A stretch of 64,000 nt of DNA, from the NCBI RefSeq assembly GCF_003313335.1, contig NZ_QMHP01000011.1, positions 62,001 to 126,000 on the forward strand. Direction: 5' to 3'. The translations under genes and the position numbers were made by a program. This stretch comes from Pedobacter zeaxanthinifaciens. GTDB taxonomy: Bacteria; Bacteroidota; Bacteroidia; Sphingobacteriales; Sphingobacteriaceae. Shown here one piece after another: positions 44,386 through 54,306 of the stretch (position 1 is its first letter; every line of letters starts with the position of its first letter). The notes under the pieces were generated by a model. The model was not told the origin of the DNA. It searched no databases and saw only the letters and a list, made by a program, of their open reading frames with translations.

Positions 44386-44410
44386 AAGCCTTACGAATTT
44401 CGTAAGGCTT
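44386..44410. repeat. Near-perfect palindrome AAGCCTTACGAA-T-TTCGTAAGGCTT
   Basis: Twelve-base arms (44386-44397, 44399-44410) around one base, in the 66-bp gap between the tlpA-like and aspartyl protease genes. It shares the CTTACGAA/TTCGTAAG core with 5884-5916. No T-run on either strand. Confidence 0.75.
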
Positions 44411-44423
44411 TGTAGTTAAAATG

Positions 44424-45803
44424 TTATTTAGCGGCTTCGGCCAGTAAAAGTTCTTTTAATTTAGGGTTGGATGGACGAGGAGCATCAACATTAACTATTT
44501 TGCCGTTTTTATCGAACACTAAAAAGCGAGGAATGGTATTCACTTTATAGTACTTCGAAAATTCGTTGCTTTGACCGGCATAAAGTTGCATGCCTCCCAA
44601 ACCTTCGTCTTTGATCATTTTTAGCCACTTCTCTTTGTCTTTATCAGCATCTGTAGAAATGCTTACAATTTGAACCGGCTGGCCTTCCATATCTTTTTCC
44701 AATTGCTTTAAGTGAGGAAATTCGGCCCTGCAAGGACCACACCATGTAGCCCAAACATCAACCAAAACAACTTTGCCCTTTAAACTAGCAAAAGAAACCT
44801 GCTTCCCATCTTTATCAGCATAGGCAAATTGTAAACCATCGGTCCCGGGTTTGTAAGTTAGCAGTGGTGATAGAAGGGAATTTTCTTTTTCCTGTTGAGA
44901 TTTAGTTACGATATACTTTCCAAACTGATTTGTAATAGCCTTAAAATCATCATAGCTTTTGTAGCGAGCTAGGTTTTCAAGCACCAAATCTCCTTTTAAC
45001 GTATCGTTAGGAACATAAGATGCAAATAGCGCTAAGCCTTCTGCGGCTGGTTTGTAGGCTTTTTTATCCTGGCGCATATTGATGCTGATTAATGCAGTAA
45101 GTGTGCGCAATCCGTAAGGGTAGTTATAAACTTTGTGGGTGGTTTTCGCTATTTCATTTGCTTTAATTGTGCCGTAAAAATCACTATACTCATCTAAACT
45201 TGGGTGTGCTGAACGTGGCGTATTGATGAAATTGGTAGCATAGCTGATCAAATCCAACTGCATGATGTCTTTGATCTGTTTGTCAAACTTTGGATTGCCA
45301 GTAGCTTTGCCGTTTAAAAACGTTTTTGATTTAGCTACAATGCTTTCCTGTTGCGGGAAATAATCCATAAAAGTGCTTTGTACCTTCATGAAATTAATGG
45401 CCTTTTGATAAAGCGGGTTAGTTAAATCTTTCCATTGTTTCAGCACAATATTTTCTTTTGAATTGAGCTTTCCATTTAAGGTATAAGAGGTGTCGCTTAA
45501 AGTAATGTCGAGTTGTTCGCCGCCTTTAAAATAAAATAGATGATTGTCATTTGGCGAAAGCTCATTGCCAGTTCCAACTACGTAAATGCCCTCATACTCT
45601 GGATAAAACAGAAAACCGAACTTCTTTTTTTGTGGTGATGCATTGGCAATTTCTACTGTTTTGCCTTCTACCACTTTAAAGAGTTTTACCTGCTTTGGAT
45701 AGCTTGTGTTTAGCGCACCTTTAATTTCTACTGGCGCTTGAGCGTGTAAAGTACCGGCAAAAGCAAAAGCTAATGCGGTGTTTAAAATAAATTTAAAATT
45801 CAT
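44424..45803 (-). CDS. TlpA-like thioredoxin family protein
   Basis: An exported 459-residue disulfide reductase-like protein: signal peptide ending TLHAQ, a DUF4369-like N-terminal domain (about 25-130), a helical middle, and a TlpA/AhpC-type thioredoxin domain from about 320 with DVWATWCGPCRAEF and cis-Pro in NTIPRFLVFD. Proteins of this build are common in SusCD loci of Bacteroidota. It likely keeps partner proteins or imported peptides reduced in the periplasm. A perfect palindrome lies between it and the upstream lipoprotein gene. Confidence 0.9.
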   Translation of the reverse strand: MNFKFILNTALAFAFAGTLHAQAPVEIKGALNTSYPKQVKLFKVVEGKTVEIANASPQKKKFGFLFYPEYEGIYVVGTGNELSPNDNHLFYFKGGEQLDITLSDTSYTLNGKLNSKENIVLKQWKDLTNPLYQKAINFMKVQSTFMDYFPQQESIVAKSKTFLNGKATGNPKFDKQIKDIMQLDLISYATNFINTPRSAHPSLDEYSDFYGTIKANEIAKTTHKVYNYPYGLRTLTALISINMRQDKKAYKPAAEGLALFASYVPNDTLKGDLVLENLARYKSYDDFKAITNQFGKYIVTKSQQEKENSLLSPLLTYKPGTDGLQFAYADKDGKQVSFASLKGKVVLVDVWATWCGPCRAEFPHLKQLEKDMEGQPVQIVSISTDADKDKEKWLKMIKDEGLGGMQLYAGQSNEFSKYYKVNTIPRFLVFDKNGKIVNVDAPRPSNPKLKELLLAEAAK

Positions 45804-45817
45804 TTGTGTGGTGTTTA

Positions 45818-45844
45818 TTACCTGCTAGGCATGCTAGCAGGTAA
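45818..45844. repeat. Perfect 11-bp palindrome between operon genes
   Basis: TTACCTGCTAG (45818-45828) and CTAGCAGGTAA (45834-45844) enclose GCATG, in the 51-bp gap ahead of the tlpA-like gene and 15 bp from its start codon. There is no T-run on either strand, so an mRNA-processing or stabilising hairpin is more likely than a terminator. Confidence 0.75.
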
Positions 45845-45854
45845 GGTTATTTGA

Positions 45855-47375
45855 TTATCTTTCTCTGTAAGTTAGGCTCTTGATTCGTCCAAAACCTGTG
45901 TACGATTTATCTAAAACTAGCTCTCCGTTTAAACTAGGCACGGTGTAAATATTTAGGCTGCCTTCGGTACCATCGCTTTTTGTTGCATCGTAAAAGCCTA
46001 CCATAAGCTTGTTGCCATCTTTATACTTAGAAGTAGTTTTAAACTCGTAAAAGTTAAGATAAGACACTTTTTTACTGCCAAAATCAACCATTAGTTTAGT
46101 GGTTTTATACACCATATCGTACTGGTATAATTTTGATCCTACTACGTAAAAAATGTAACCAAACTCCGGGCTTACGGCATAAAACTCTGCATTGGTAAAA
46201 TCTGTTGCTGTAATTTCCGCATAATAAGATTGTGCGTTGTTAGCAGGATTAAATCGAGCTAAGTACCTTTTTCCATTAGCTGGGTCTTTTAAAACAGCGA
46301 ACACTTCGCCACCATTAAAAGAAACCCAACGCATGTAAACCAAATCCATTCCTGTGCTAAAGCTGAATAGTTTCTGCGTGCCTGTAGGGTCAGGTAGGGT
46401 AGTGCTGGTAGCCGCAGTTCCGCTGTGCCTAACAAAGCGTCTGTTGGTTTTATCGTAAAATATGGTAACTCCCGTTGATGAGGTATGGTTACCCGCAATA
46501 AATGGAGCTACATCAAAGGCTTTTTGCTCTGCGTTGATATAATTGATCGGTGCCGAGTAGTAGATGTTCTGCGTCCTTTCGTAATAATAAGCGTTGTTTT
46601 TCCCAATCATGTACGAGGCATTACCACTCCTTTGTTGAATCACATCAGCATAGAAACCCTGCGGCACATCGCCAAACATTTCATAGGTTAGTCCCATGGT
46701 TTTAGTCCATTTGAAGCTATTAGGATCAACCTTGGTAGTGCCTTGATCTGTTCCAAAATACAAGCCGTAGCTAATGGCATCGGGTCCTATCAATAAACCA
46801 GTACTATAAGTGTAAGTCATTACGGGTTTGCCTTCCAGTTTCAGTGCAGAGCCAGTAGTGGCTAATAAATCAATTACCAAATCGAACCCATTATTAGCAT
46901 TTAAGGATAGCATATCCACACGAGCTTTACCGTTAGCTTCGTTCATCATGATCCAGCCTTCGTTAATTTCGTTCACTACTTTTAGCGTGAATTTGTTGGA
47001 ATATTTCACTCCAGTTCCCTTATCCGTAATGGCATAGAACGCCTGATAGGTTCCTGCAACTACTTGCATCACCAAGTCGAGGTTTTTTGTTTTGGCCAAA
47101 GTAAATAGCTTTTGGCCACCTAAGCCATTTGGTCCAATATAGGTCCATTCGAAAGTGTATTTGCTTTCATCGAAATTTGGGTCCAGCGTAAACTTAACCT
47201 CAGGTACAACTTTTATGGCTTTGCCGTAAACCGCTGCTACTTCGGCGGGTAAGCCATTAATTTCTTGAAGTTCGTTTATTGCCACATAATCGTAGTTACC
47301 GATGTCTTTCTTGCAGGATATTACTGTAAAAACACAAAGCATCAATAAAAACAAATGATATATTTTCAGTTTCAT
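45855..47375 (-). CDS. PKD-like family lipoprotein
   Basis: A 506-residue surface or periplasmic lipoprotein; lipobox VISCKKD at about residue 20. After an N-terminal PKD-like region (FTLDPNFDESKYTFEWTYIGPNG) comes a repetitive beta-rich part resembling a propeller (MDLVYMRWVSFNGGEVFAVL, RYLARFNP, EFGYIFYVVGSKLYQYD). Such proteins follow SusD and DUF4843 genes in a conserved order in Bacteroidota and are thought to bind the imported material. No catalytic motif. Confidence 0.82.
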   Translation of the reverse strand: MKLKIYHLFLLMLCVFTVISCKKDIGNYDYVAINELQEINGLPAEVAAVYGKAIKVVPEVKFTLDPNFDESKYTFEWTYIGPNGLGGQKLFTLAKTKNLDLVMQVVAGTYQAFYAITDKGTGVKYSNKFTLKVVNEINEGWIMMNEANGKARVDMLSLNANNGFDLVIDLLATTGSALKLEGKPVMTYTYSTGLLIGPDAISYGLYFGTDQGTTKVDPNSFKWTKTMGLTYEMFGDVPQGFYADVIQQRSGNASYMIGKNNAYYYERTQNIYYSAPINYINAEQKAFDVAPFIAGNHTSSTGVTIFYDKTNRRFVRHSGTAATSTTLPDPTGTQKLFSFSTGMDLVYMRWVSFNGGEVFAVLKDPANGKRYLARFNPANNAQSYYAEITATDFTNAEFYAVSPEFGYIFYVVGSKLYQYDMVYKTTKLMVDFGSKKVSYLNFYEFKTTSKYKDGNKLMVGFYDATKSDGTEGSLNIYTVPSLNGELVLDKSYTGFGRIKSLTYRER

Positions 47376-47397
47376 AACTTTAATTGTAAGGTTTAAC

Positions 47398-48150
47398 TTA
47401 TTGTACTGATACGCCCATCATCATTTCTGAGCCATCATCTTCATACACCGTTTTCCCTGCCGCTTTTTGTTCATTAAGGTAACGCTGCATGAATTTGCCG
47501 TAAGCTGTACTTTCAGCTATCGATACGGATGCGTCCAGATAAGCGGGTTCAATCCCCAATACCTCGGCCATTAACAGCAACTTTTTACGCGTGAAAGTTC
47601 CAAAATAGCCATCCAACCATCTACCTGGTTTTTTAATGATATCGTTTACAAACCAACGATAACTAACTAAGGATACCTGTCGGTTGCTTATTGTACGATA
47701 CTTCATTTCTGGTGAAAAATTTTCATTTTCTTCCAAGTCGAAGTTTAAGAGATAGGTTTTGGTTTGCATTTCGGTACGCCTAAAAAACTTGATTTTCACG
47801 GTATCAGCCAATCGATTTTTTTTGATGACGAAATTGGAGTTGAGTATTTCGTAGTGGCTACCTGCAACTACATCAGATTTAGGATTGATAACTAATTTAT
47901 AGGGCCTATCAACATCCGATTTGGCACCAGTAACACTAATTACCATGTTTACGATAGAGTCTTGCGCTTTGGCCAAACTGAAAGACATGATGGTAGAATC
48001 TTTGGGATTATCGCCATTGAAAGCAGGAGTTTTCCCAGCATCGTAAAAATATACGGTTGGTTTGCCTTCGTATTTGTTGAGTTCTTTTTCGCAGCCGAAC
48101 AAAATGCCCAATGCTACCAATCCCAAAATATTTAAAATTAATTTGTTCAT
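47398..48150 (-). CDS. DUF4843 family lipoprotein
   Basis: From the ATG at 48150 it has 250 residues: signal with lipobox LFGCEKE at about residue 20, then FYDAGKTPAFNGDNPKDST and a body typical of DUF4843 proteins, including VNMVISVTGAKSDVDRPYKL and KPGRWLDGYFGTFTRKK. A start at 48300 would run into the SusD gene and put 50 residues before the signal. Probably a surface-exposed accessory of the SusCD pair. Confidence 0.82.
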   Translation of the reverse strand: MNKLILNILGLVALGILFGCEKELNKYEGKPTVYFYDAGKTPAFNGDNPKDSTIMSFSLAKAQDSIVNMVISVTGAKSDVDRPYKLVINPKSDVVAGSHYEILNSNFVIKKNRLADTVKIKFFRRTEMQTKTYLLNFDLEENENFSPEMKYRTISNRQVSLVSYRWFVNDIIKKPGRWLDGYFGTFTRKKLLLMAEVLGIEPAYLDASVSIAESTAYGKFMQRYLNEQKAAGKTVYEDDGSEMMMGVSVQ

Positions 48151-48166
48151 TATTTTAAGGTTTTGG

Positions 48167-49600
48167 TTAACGATAAAGTGATTCTGAAAGCGGCATTGGC
48201 ACCGCAAAGTTGATGGTGATGTTGCCACTTGCAGCTGATCCGTTTGGTACAGACGTGATATTTCTACGTTTGTAGTAGTAGAAAAGCTGTCCTTCTCCAA
48301 AAAATTCCTTCTGATACTCTTTTTGAAGTTCTGTATTCACGTTTACAGTAGTGGCTAAAGCGGTTAATCCTCTGTTAGCTCTTACCGTATTGAGATACGC
48401 AATACCATCAGCGGCTACGGGTTCGCTTTCAGCGGCTATAAAATAAACTTCACTAATTTTTACCAGAGGAATTGTAAACCTGAACGTCTTGGTTTTATCA
48501 ATGATATCAGCATACTTATAAAATGTTTTGTACGCCTTAACACCCGTAGTTGGAATTTGCCAATTCAAATTAAAACGATAATCGTTCTCGTTACTTTCGT
48601 AAACTGTATTTAACCTGGCGGTAATTGGCGCTAAAATGTTCGCATCAGAAACTCCCGGATCAAAAAGTGCCAAATAACGGGCATACAATTGCGTATTGGT
48701 AATACCAAACATCATTTCTGTGGTAAATACACGGTCTGGATTTTGCTTTTCGCTCAAAGCATTAGCCGTAGTGGTCCATGGGAAAACGTTGCTAACGGCA
48801 ATTACTTCCTTTGCAAATTTTAAGGCGTTCACTTTATCGCCACGATATAAAAATACCCTTGCTTTAAGTGCCTTAACGGCGTAATAATTTAGCCTGTAGT
48901 TCCTGTTGTTTTTCAAAAAATCAACCGAAGCATTTGCTGCCGCAATATTTACTCCAGTAGTAACAATTTCATCTTCAGTTAAAAGGCTTTCTGCAGCATT
49001 CAGGTCATCAATTACTTTTTGAATAAAACCGTTGGCCGGTAGTAATGGGTTAATACTCGACTGTGGAGTCTCGTAATATGGCAAACTCATTTTGGTAGAG
49101 TCAGCGGTGCTGTACCTGGGGCCATATAAACGCAACAAATCAAAATGTAAAAAAGCCCTCATTGCCGTAGCTTCGCCTCGGTAAATTTTTTCGGTTTTAG
49201 CATCCAGTACACCTGGATACCTATTCAAGTTTTCCAAAAAAGTATTTACGTTAAGGATGGTTGAATAGGCGCCGGTCCAAATATTTTCTAACCTTGATTG
49301 GGTTGGATTATCGGTGTACGCATAGCTGCCTATTTTAGTTAAGCTATGTGTTGATGGCACATTGTAGCGCTGTGCTAAAATCTCAATGGTAGATAGTGTT
49401 AAATTATCGCCATAAAGTTGGTTGCCCGCCAAGTTAATGTACAGCCCGTTGAGTACTGTTTTAATTCCTTGTTTGGTGGAAAAAAGCTGCGTTTCCAATA
49501 CCTTATCTTCAGGTTGAACATCTAAAAACTTTTTACAAGAAGACAAGATGCCAATGGTAGCGATAAGTAGCGCCATTATTTTGATATAATTTCTTTTCAT
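48167..49600 (-). CDS. RagB/SusD family nutrient uptake outer membrane lipoprotein
   Basis: A 477-residue surface lipoprotein that binds nutrients and closes the SusC channel. Lipobox LSSCKKFLDVQPEDK near residue 22; SusD-like blocks ENIWTGAYSTILNVN, RGEATAMRAFLHFDLLRLYG and the C-terminal YLNTVRANRGL with KEYQKEFFGEGQLFYYYKRRN. It lies 12 bp downstream of the SusC gene. Substrate is not shown by sequence; accessory genes suggest peptides. Confidence 0.93.
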   Translation of the reverse strand: MKRNYIKIMALLIATIGILSSCKKFLDVQPEDKVLETQLFSTKQGIKTVLNGLYINLAGNQLYGDNLTLSTIEILAQRYNVPSTHSLTKIGSYAYTDNPTQSRLENIWTGAYSTILNVNTFLENLNRYPGVLDAKTEKIYRGEATAMRAFLHFDLLRLYGPRYSTADSTKMSLPYYETPQSSINPLLPANGFIQKVIDDLNAAESLLTEDEIVTTGVNIAAANASVDFLKNNRNYRLNYYAVKALKARVFLYRGDKVNALKFAKEVIAVSNVFPWTTTANALSEKQNPDRVFTTEMMFGITNTQLYARYLALFDPGVSDANILAPITARLNTVYESNENDYRFNLNWQIPTTGVKAYKTFYKYADIIDKTKTFRFTIPLVKISEVYFIAAESEPVAADGIAYLNTVRANRGLTALATTVNVNTELQKEYQKEFFGEGQLFYYYKRRNITSVPNGSAASGNITINFAVPMPLSESLYR

Positions 49601-49612
49601 GTTTGTAATGGT

Positions 49613-52600
49613 TTAAAATGATGCTCGCAATGAAAAAGATACTGTTCGTGCAAATGGATAGTCAATACCTCTTTCTCTCCTAATGGTTGATAAGTAAAGG
49701 AAATCATTAGCCAAGGCGTTAATTATCAACGATTGCATGCCCAGCTTTTTCACCCAAGGTTGCTTATCGAAAGTGTAACCAATGTTTAATGTTTCGCTGC
49801 TTAAGGTGTTTTCTTTCTGCACAAAACGCGATGAAATTTGTGTAGCAGTAGTTTGAGAAATGCCTTTGAACTGCACCACATCACCAGGGTTTTTCCATCT
49901 ATCATATAAAGCACGTTTATCCTGATTGTTGGCAATATTGGTGAAAGTGATGTTTTCCACTTTGTTAAATAAGGCAGTATTGAATACATCGCCACCTAAA
50001 CGATAGCGGAAACCAACAGCAAAGCTGAAACCTTTATAACGCAGCCCGGTAGAAATTACGCCTTCAGCAAATGGAACTGTGTTGCCCACGTTGGTAATAT
50101 TTGCTGTAGCATAATCAAAAGTGTATTGGCCGTCACTAGTTAAGAATACTTCGCGTCCGGTAGCTGGGTCAATACCTAATGATTTGATGGCCCAAATTGC
50201 TTCTGCACTATTTCCATCGATATAGCGAATTAAATTTTTGCTATTTTCTTGCTGTTTGTTTAGCGTGTTAAGGATGTTGCCAAAACCGTCGTATCTGCTT
50301 TTGTAGCTTGATGCTGTTAAACCAATATTCCACGTAAAGCCTTGTGCTAAATTATAAACCGGGAAAAAAGTTAACTTGGTTTCTAAACCTTGATAAGTTA
50401 AACTGCCCACGTTATACGGATAGCTGAATACACCAGTAGACGAAGGAAGATCAACAGGTACAATTAGCGGGTTTGTTTTTTTGTTGTACGCGTTGATATA
50501 TCCTACAAATCTGCCTTTGAATAAATTGAAATCTAATGATGTACTGATTTGTCTTGTTTTTTGAGGAGCCAAATCGGGGTTTCCCAACAAATCTAAACTC
50601 ACACCTTGTCCAAACTGATTGAAATTGGTGTTGCTGTTGTAGCTGTAAATAGAAATTGAACTGATATTGGCAAAGTTTTGATTACCTGTTATACCAATGT
50701 TTCCGGTAAGCCTAAGCGAGTTGATCCAGCTTTTGTTTTTGATGAAGTTTTCGTTGTGCAAGTTCCATCCTAAACCGAAGGAATAGTAAGGCGAAAACTG
50801 CTTGTTGCGCCCGTATGCAGTTGAGCCATCAATACGATAAACAAAATCGAACAAGTACTTATTGTCGAATGAGTAGTTGGCTGATATGGCAGAGTTTAGC
50901 GTTCTAAAAACACCGCTTGATGCAGTAGGAGCTCCATTTAAAAGGTACGAGTAAGCAAACCTCGGATTTCCTAAACTTCCCTCTGGGAAACCCTCAGCAA
51001 CTGTAGCATAAGCACTATTTCTATTTTCGGCAATGGTGTTGCGCCAGTTAGCTGTAATGTTGTGCTTTTTGATGGTTTTATAATAGGTAAGCATCAAGTT
51101 GCCCTGGTAAGAGAAATTGTCAACTCGGTTATCCGTATATTTTCCCTTTCTTAATAGCGGCACATCTAAAAAGTCGCTCATATCCGGCGATTTGTAGGTT
51201 TTACTACTCGTATTGCCTTTGGTAATTTGTAGTGCACTGGTTAATCTAAATGCTTTACTGATGTCGTAATTCACATTTAAATTGTTTTGTACCTCGGTAT
51301 TTTTAGAATTGTTGTACTGAGGTTGCGTGGCATCAAAAAGCGGGTTTGTTACATAATTTGTAGCTCCATTGCTTAACGAGCTTACCTCTAAGTACCTGTT
51401 CTCGGTAGTTTTTTCAAAATACGGATTTGCATTAACGAAATTAGCGAACGAACCATAGTTTGACTCTGAAGTTTTGTTGCCTCGGATATAGGTAATATTG
51501 TTAATGTTGATTGCATTTTTCCGGTAAGTAAGGTTAATGCTGCCACTGTAGCTGTCCCTTCCTGATCCAATCATGGCACCGCGACCAGTCCTGTAATTCA
51601 TCCCTACGTTGTAAGTGAAAGAATTGTCGCCGCCTGATGCGTTGATAGAAGAGTTGGTGGAATAACCATTTTGCAAAGGTTCGCTAAGCCAATAGCTATC
51701 TACACCTTTTTGTACCGCGGCTAAGTGCTTTGCATATAAGTTACCTAAATCAACTACCAAACCCGGACTAGCTTCCGAAGCATTATATCTTCCAGATAAA
51801 CGTTCAAACTCAAGCTTTTCAGCAGCATTCATCATGTTGTAAGCCGTTAAATCTGGCATTTCTAATCTGAAATCCTGAGTGTAAGTAAATCTTAACTCGC
51901 CCGGTTTCGGTTTTACCGTTTCAATTACAATTACACCGTTCGATGCTTGCGAGCCATACAAGGCTGTGGATGCGGCATCTTTTAATATGGTAACTGATGC
52001 TACGCGGTTCATGTCCAAATCTACGATGGTTTGTAAGGACGTAGGGAAACCGTCTAATACGAATAGCGGTTGGTTTGGGTCGTTACCAAACTGATCTCGC
52101 AACGTCGCACTTGGGATGCTACTCTTTCCTCGCACCTCAATTACTGGCATTACGTTAGGGTTGGAGCCAGCAAAGTTATTTTCTATTACTAAGAACGACG
52201 GGTCGGCAGTTCTTAAAGCCTGAATGACGTTGTTATTGCTAATTGCTTTTAAGTCATCGCCGCTAAAAGTTGCCGTTGTACCTGTAAAGCTATCTTTATT
52301 TCTATTGATGCCCGTACCGGTAATTACCACATCTTTCATGGTGGTTTCCTTTTCTTTTAGTTTGATAAGCAAGGGTGTTTTTTTGTCTTTCAGTAGTATT
52401 TCCTGCGTTTCGTAGCCAATAAAGCTTACAATCAATGTTTGCTCTTCGGTGGCAGAAATCATGAAATTACCATTGCCGTCGCTGATGGCAATTGGTGCCG
52501 TTGGCAAGCCTTTTACCCTAATGGATGCCCCAGGGATTGGCCCACCTCGTTCATCGGTTATTTTTCCAGTAATGGTCTTTTGAAATGCAATTTCATAAAC

Positions 52601-52969
52601 CAATGATTGTTCCTTGGCGTAGCGTAAAATAATTGCTTTTTGATCAATAGTGTAGGCCAAAGGCTGATCTTTAAAGGCAATTTTTAGCACTTCTTCTACA
52701 GGAGCATTTTTAACATTGATAGATACTGGTTTGGTATTCTTCAACATACTTGTGCTGTAAAAAAAGTCGTAGCCGCTTTGTTTCCGGATTTTTTGTAAGA
52801 TACTCTCCAGCGAAACAGATTTTTCATTAACGGTAATTTGCGCAAAACCAGCCGCACTGCTTTGTAGAATTACCGTGGTTAAGATGATTAAGGTCAGTTT
52901 CAATTTTAACAGAATTCTGGCATGTAAATGGCCATCACGACCATTTTTAAATGTCATGTGAAAATTCAT
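49613..52969 (-). CDS. SusC/RagA family TonB-linked outer membrane protein with STN domain
   Basis: A 1118-residue TonB-dependent transporter. In order: a long signal peptide (to about residue 43), an STN domain (about 45-110, VSLESILQKIRKQSGYDFFY), a carboxypeptidase-like domain (about 130-215, GKITDERGGPIPGASIRVKG), the plug with SusC signature (SQASNGVIVIETVKP, about 340-355) and the 22-strand barrel ending ARTVSFSLRASF. The STN domain is typical of transporters that signal to FecR and an ECF sigma factor, and both lie just upstream. It starts at the ATG at 52969, with a possible second ATG at 52957. Confidence 0.94.
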   Translation of the reverse strand: MNFHMTFKNGRDGHLHARILLKLKLTLIILTTVILQSSAAGFAQITVNEKSVSLESILQKIRKQSGYDFFYSTSMLKNTKPVSINVKNAPVEEVLKIAFKDQPLAYTIDQKAIILRYAKEQSLVYEIAFQKTITGKITDERGGPIPGASIRVKGLPTAPIAISDGNGNFMISATEEQTLIVSFIGYETQEILLKDKKTPLLIKLKEKETTMKDVVITGTGINRNKDSFTGTTATFSGDDLKAISNNNVIQALRTADPSFLVIENNFAGSNPNVMPVIEVRGKSSIPSATLRDQFGNDPNQPLFVLDGFPTSLQTIVDLDMNRVASVTILKDAASTALYGSQASNGVIVIETVKPKPGELRFTYTQDFRLEMPDLTAYNMMNAAEKLEFERLSGRYNASEASPGLVVDLGNLYAKHLAAVQKGVDSYWLSEPLQNGYSTNSSINASGGDNSFTYNVGMNYRTGRGAMIGSGRDSYSGSINLTYRKNAININNITYIRGNKTSESNYGSFANFVNANPYFEKTTENRYLEVSSLSNGATNYVTNPLFDATQPQYNNSKNTEVQNNLNVNYDISKAFRLTSALQITKGNTSSKTYKSPDMSDFLDVPLLRKGKYTDNRVDNFSYQGNLMLTYYKTIKKHNITANWRNTIAENRNSAYATVAEGFPEGSLGNPRFAYSYLLNGAPTASSGVFRTLNSAISANYSFDNKYLFDFVYRIDGSTAYGRNKQFSPYYSFGLGWNLHNENFIKNKSWINSLRLTGNIGITGNQNFANISSISIYSYNSNTNFNQFGQGVSLDLLGNPDLAPQKTRQISTSLDFNLFKGRFVGYINAYNKKTNPLIVPVDLPSSTGVFSYPYNVGSLTYQGLETKLTFFPVYNLAQGFTWNIGLTASSYKSRYDGFGNILNTLNKQQENSKNLIRYIDGNSAEAIWAIKSLGIDPATGREVFLTSDGQYTFDYATANITNVGNTVPFAEGVISTGLRYKGFSFAVGFRYRLGGDVFNTALFNKVENITFTNIANNQDKRALYDRWKNPGDVVQFKGISQTTATQISSRFVQKENTLSSETLNIGYTFDKQPWVKKLGMQSLIINALANDFLYLSTIRRERGIDYPFARTVSFSLRASF

Positions 52970-53098
52970 ACATTTGTTTGTGTTTAGGTGTTGTTAGTTA
53001 GTTAAGTCAAAATTTCAAACAGTAAGCCTAAATTTTTCCAGAGGTGTTGCGACCATCTCTGGATTTTTTTTTGGATTACCGTAGCGTAAAATATATTG

Positions 53099-54229
53099 TT
53101 ATTGCATTACAGTAATCCTCCTTCCTTCTACTTTAAGCTTTACTACTCCAGTTAATTCCATGTATTTTAGCACTTGTGTGATGTTTTTTGTTCGAGAAAT
53201 GGATCCGTTAAATTCCAAGTTGGCAACACTTGGTGGGTAAGAAACTTCCACATTATACCACCTAGAGAGTTTGCGCATGATGCTTGCCAATTGTTCGTGG
53301 TCAAAAACAAAATCGTTATTTACCCAGTCTACCGCATTTTCGGCATCGCAACTGGTGATATTAATTTTATTGTCTTTAAGTTTAGCCTGCTGGTTTGGTG
53401 CTAGTAGTTGTTGTTGGCCGGCGGCAAGTATCTTTACACTGCCTTGCAATAGGGTAGTAGTTGTAAATGTTTCATCGGTGTAAGCATTAATGTTAAAATG
53501 CGTACCTAAAACTTCTACAGTTTGCGTTGCTGTAATTACTTTAAAAGGCTTGCTTGGGTTATGGGCAACCTCAAAATAACCCTCGCCGTCTAAGGTCACG
53601 ATTCTTTCTTTGTCTCTAAAATCCGTTGGATATTTTAAGCTCGACTTAGCATTAAGCCAAACTTTGGTGCCATCACTTAAAGTTACATTGTAGTAGCCTC
53701 CAACCGGAATACTCAAGGTATTCCAAACCACCTTTTTATTGTCGCTGTTGTCGTCACCATAAAAGATGGTACCGTCATCGGTTTTAACAATTCTTGTACC
53801 ATGGTCATTACCAAGCAATCCGTTAGTGGTTTTTGCCAAATCAATTTTTGTTCCATCAGCTAAGGTAAGTACCGCTTTGTTGCCGCCTGGTACAATTACT
53901 TCTTGTTTAGCCAGTTGAGTAGTGTTAGTATTTTTTCTATTGAAATAATAGTAGCCTAGGGTAACGCACAACAAGATACTTGCTGCAACAGCAAAGCGCT
54001 TAATCCAAATTGGCGAAAATAAAGGCGCTGTTACCGTACCGCTATCCTGATGTACAGGTAGCATTTGCCAGATGTTGTTTTTAATATCTTCTACTTCCGC
54101 TGCGGTGATAGAAACTTCATTTAGCGCTTCTTCCACATACCAAGTATGTAACTGCTCCAGCTCTTGCTCAGAGCAATTTCCCAAGGCATATTTGTTAAGT
54201 AGTTCTTCCGCTTCAGTGCTATTCATCAT
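53099..54229 (-). CDS. FecR family anti-sigma/sigma regulator
   Basis: A 376-residue inner-membrane regulator relaying a signal from the SusC STN domain to the ECF sigma factor. Residues 1-70 are the cytoplasmic sigma-binding part (AEELLNKYALGNCSEQELEQL), a membrane segment lies at about 75-93 (FAVAASILLCVTLGYYYF), and the periplasmic FecR domain has GGYYNVTLSDGTKVWLNAKSSL and GEGYFEVAHNPSKPFKV; a C-terminal STN-like domain (LSRWYNVEVSYP) follows. Two adjacent ATGs (54229 and 54226) are possible. Confidence 0.92.
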   Translation of the reverse strand: MMNSTEAEELLNKYALGNCSEQELEQLHTWYVEEALNEVSITAAEVEDIKNNIWQMLPVHQDSGTVTAPLFSPIWIKRFAVAASILLCVTLGYYYFNRKNTNTTQLAKQEVIVPGGNKAVLTLADGTKIDLAKTTNGLLGNDHGTRIVKTDDGTIFYGDDNSDNKKVVWNTLSIPVGGYYNVTLSDGTKVWLNAKSSLKYPTDFRDKERIVTLDGEGYFEVAHNPSKPFKVITATQTVEVLGTHFNINAYTDETFTTTTLLQGSVKILAAGQQQLLAPNQQAKLKDNKINITSCDAENAVDWVNNDFVFDHEQLASIMRKLSRWYNVEVSYPPSVANLEFNGSISRTKNITQVLKYMELTGVVKLKVEGRRITVMQ

Positions 54230-54306
54230 ATGTTAAGGAATCTTTACCTTATTATATTACAAGACGGAGAGCGCTAGCTTAGGGGGTATAAAAAAAATAA
54301 AAAAAA

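Noticed and set aside
53038..53072. Hairpin with a T-run (CCAGAG/CTCTGG) between the FecR and SusC genes
   Set aside because: The T-run follows on the plus strand while both genes are on the minus strand, so it cannot be their terminator; no plus-strand gene reads into it.
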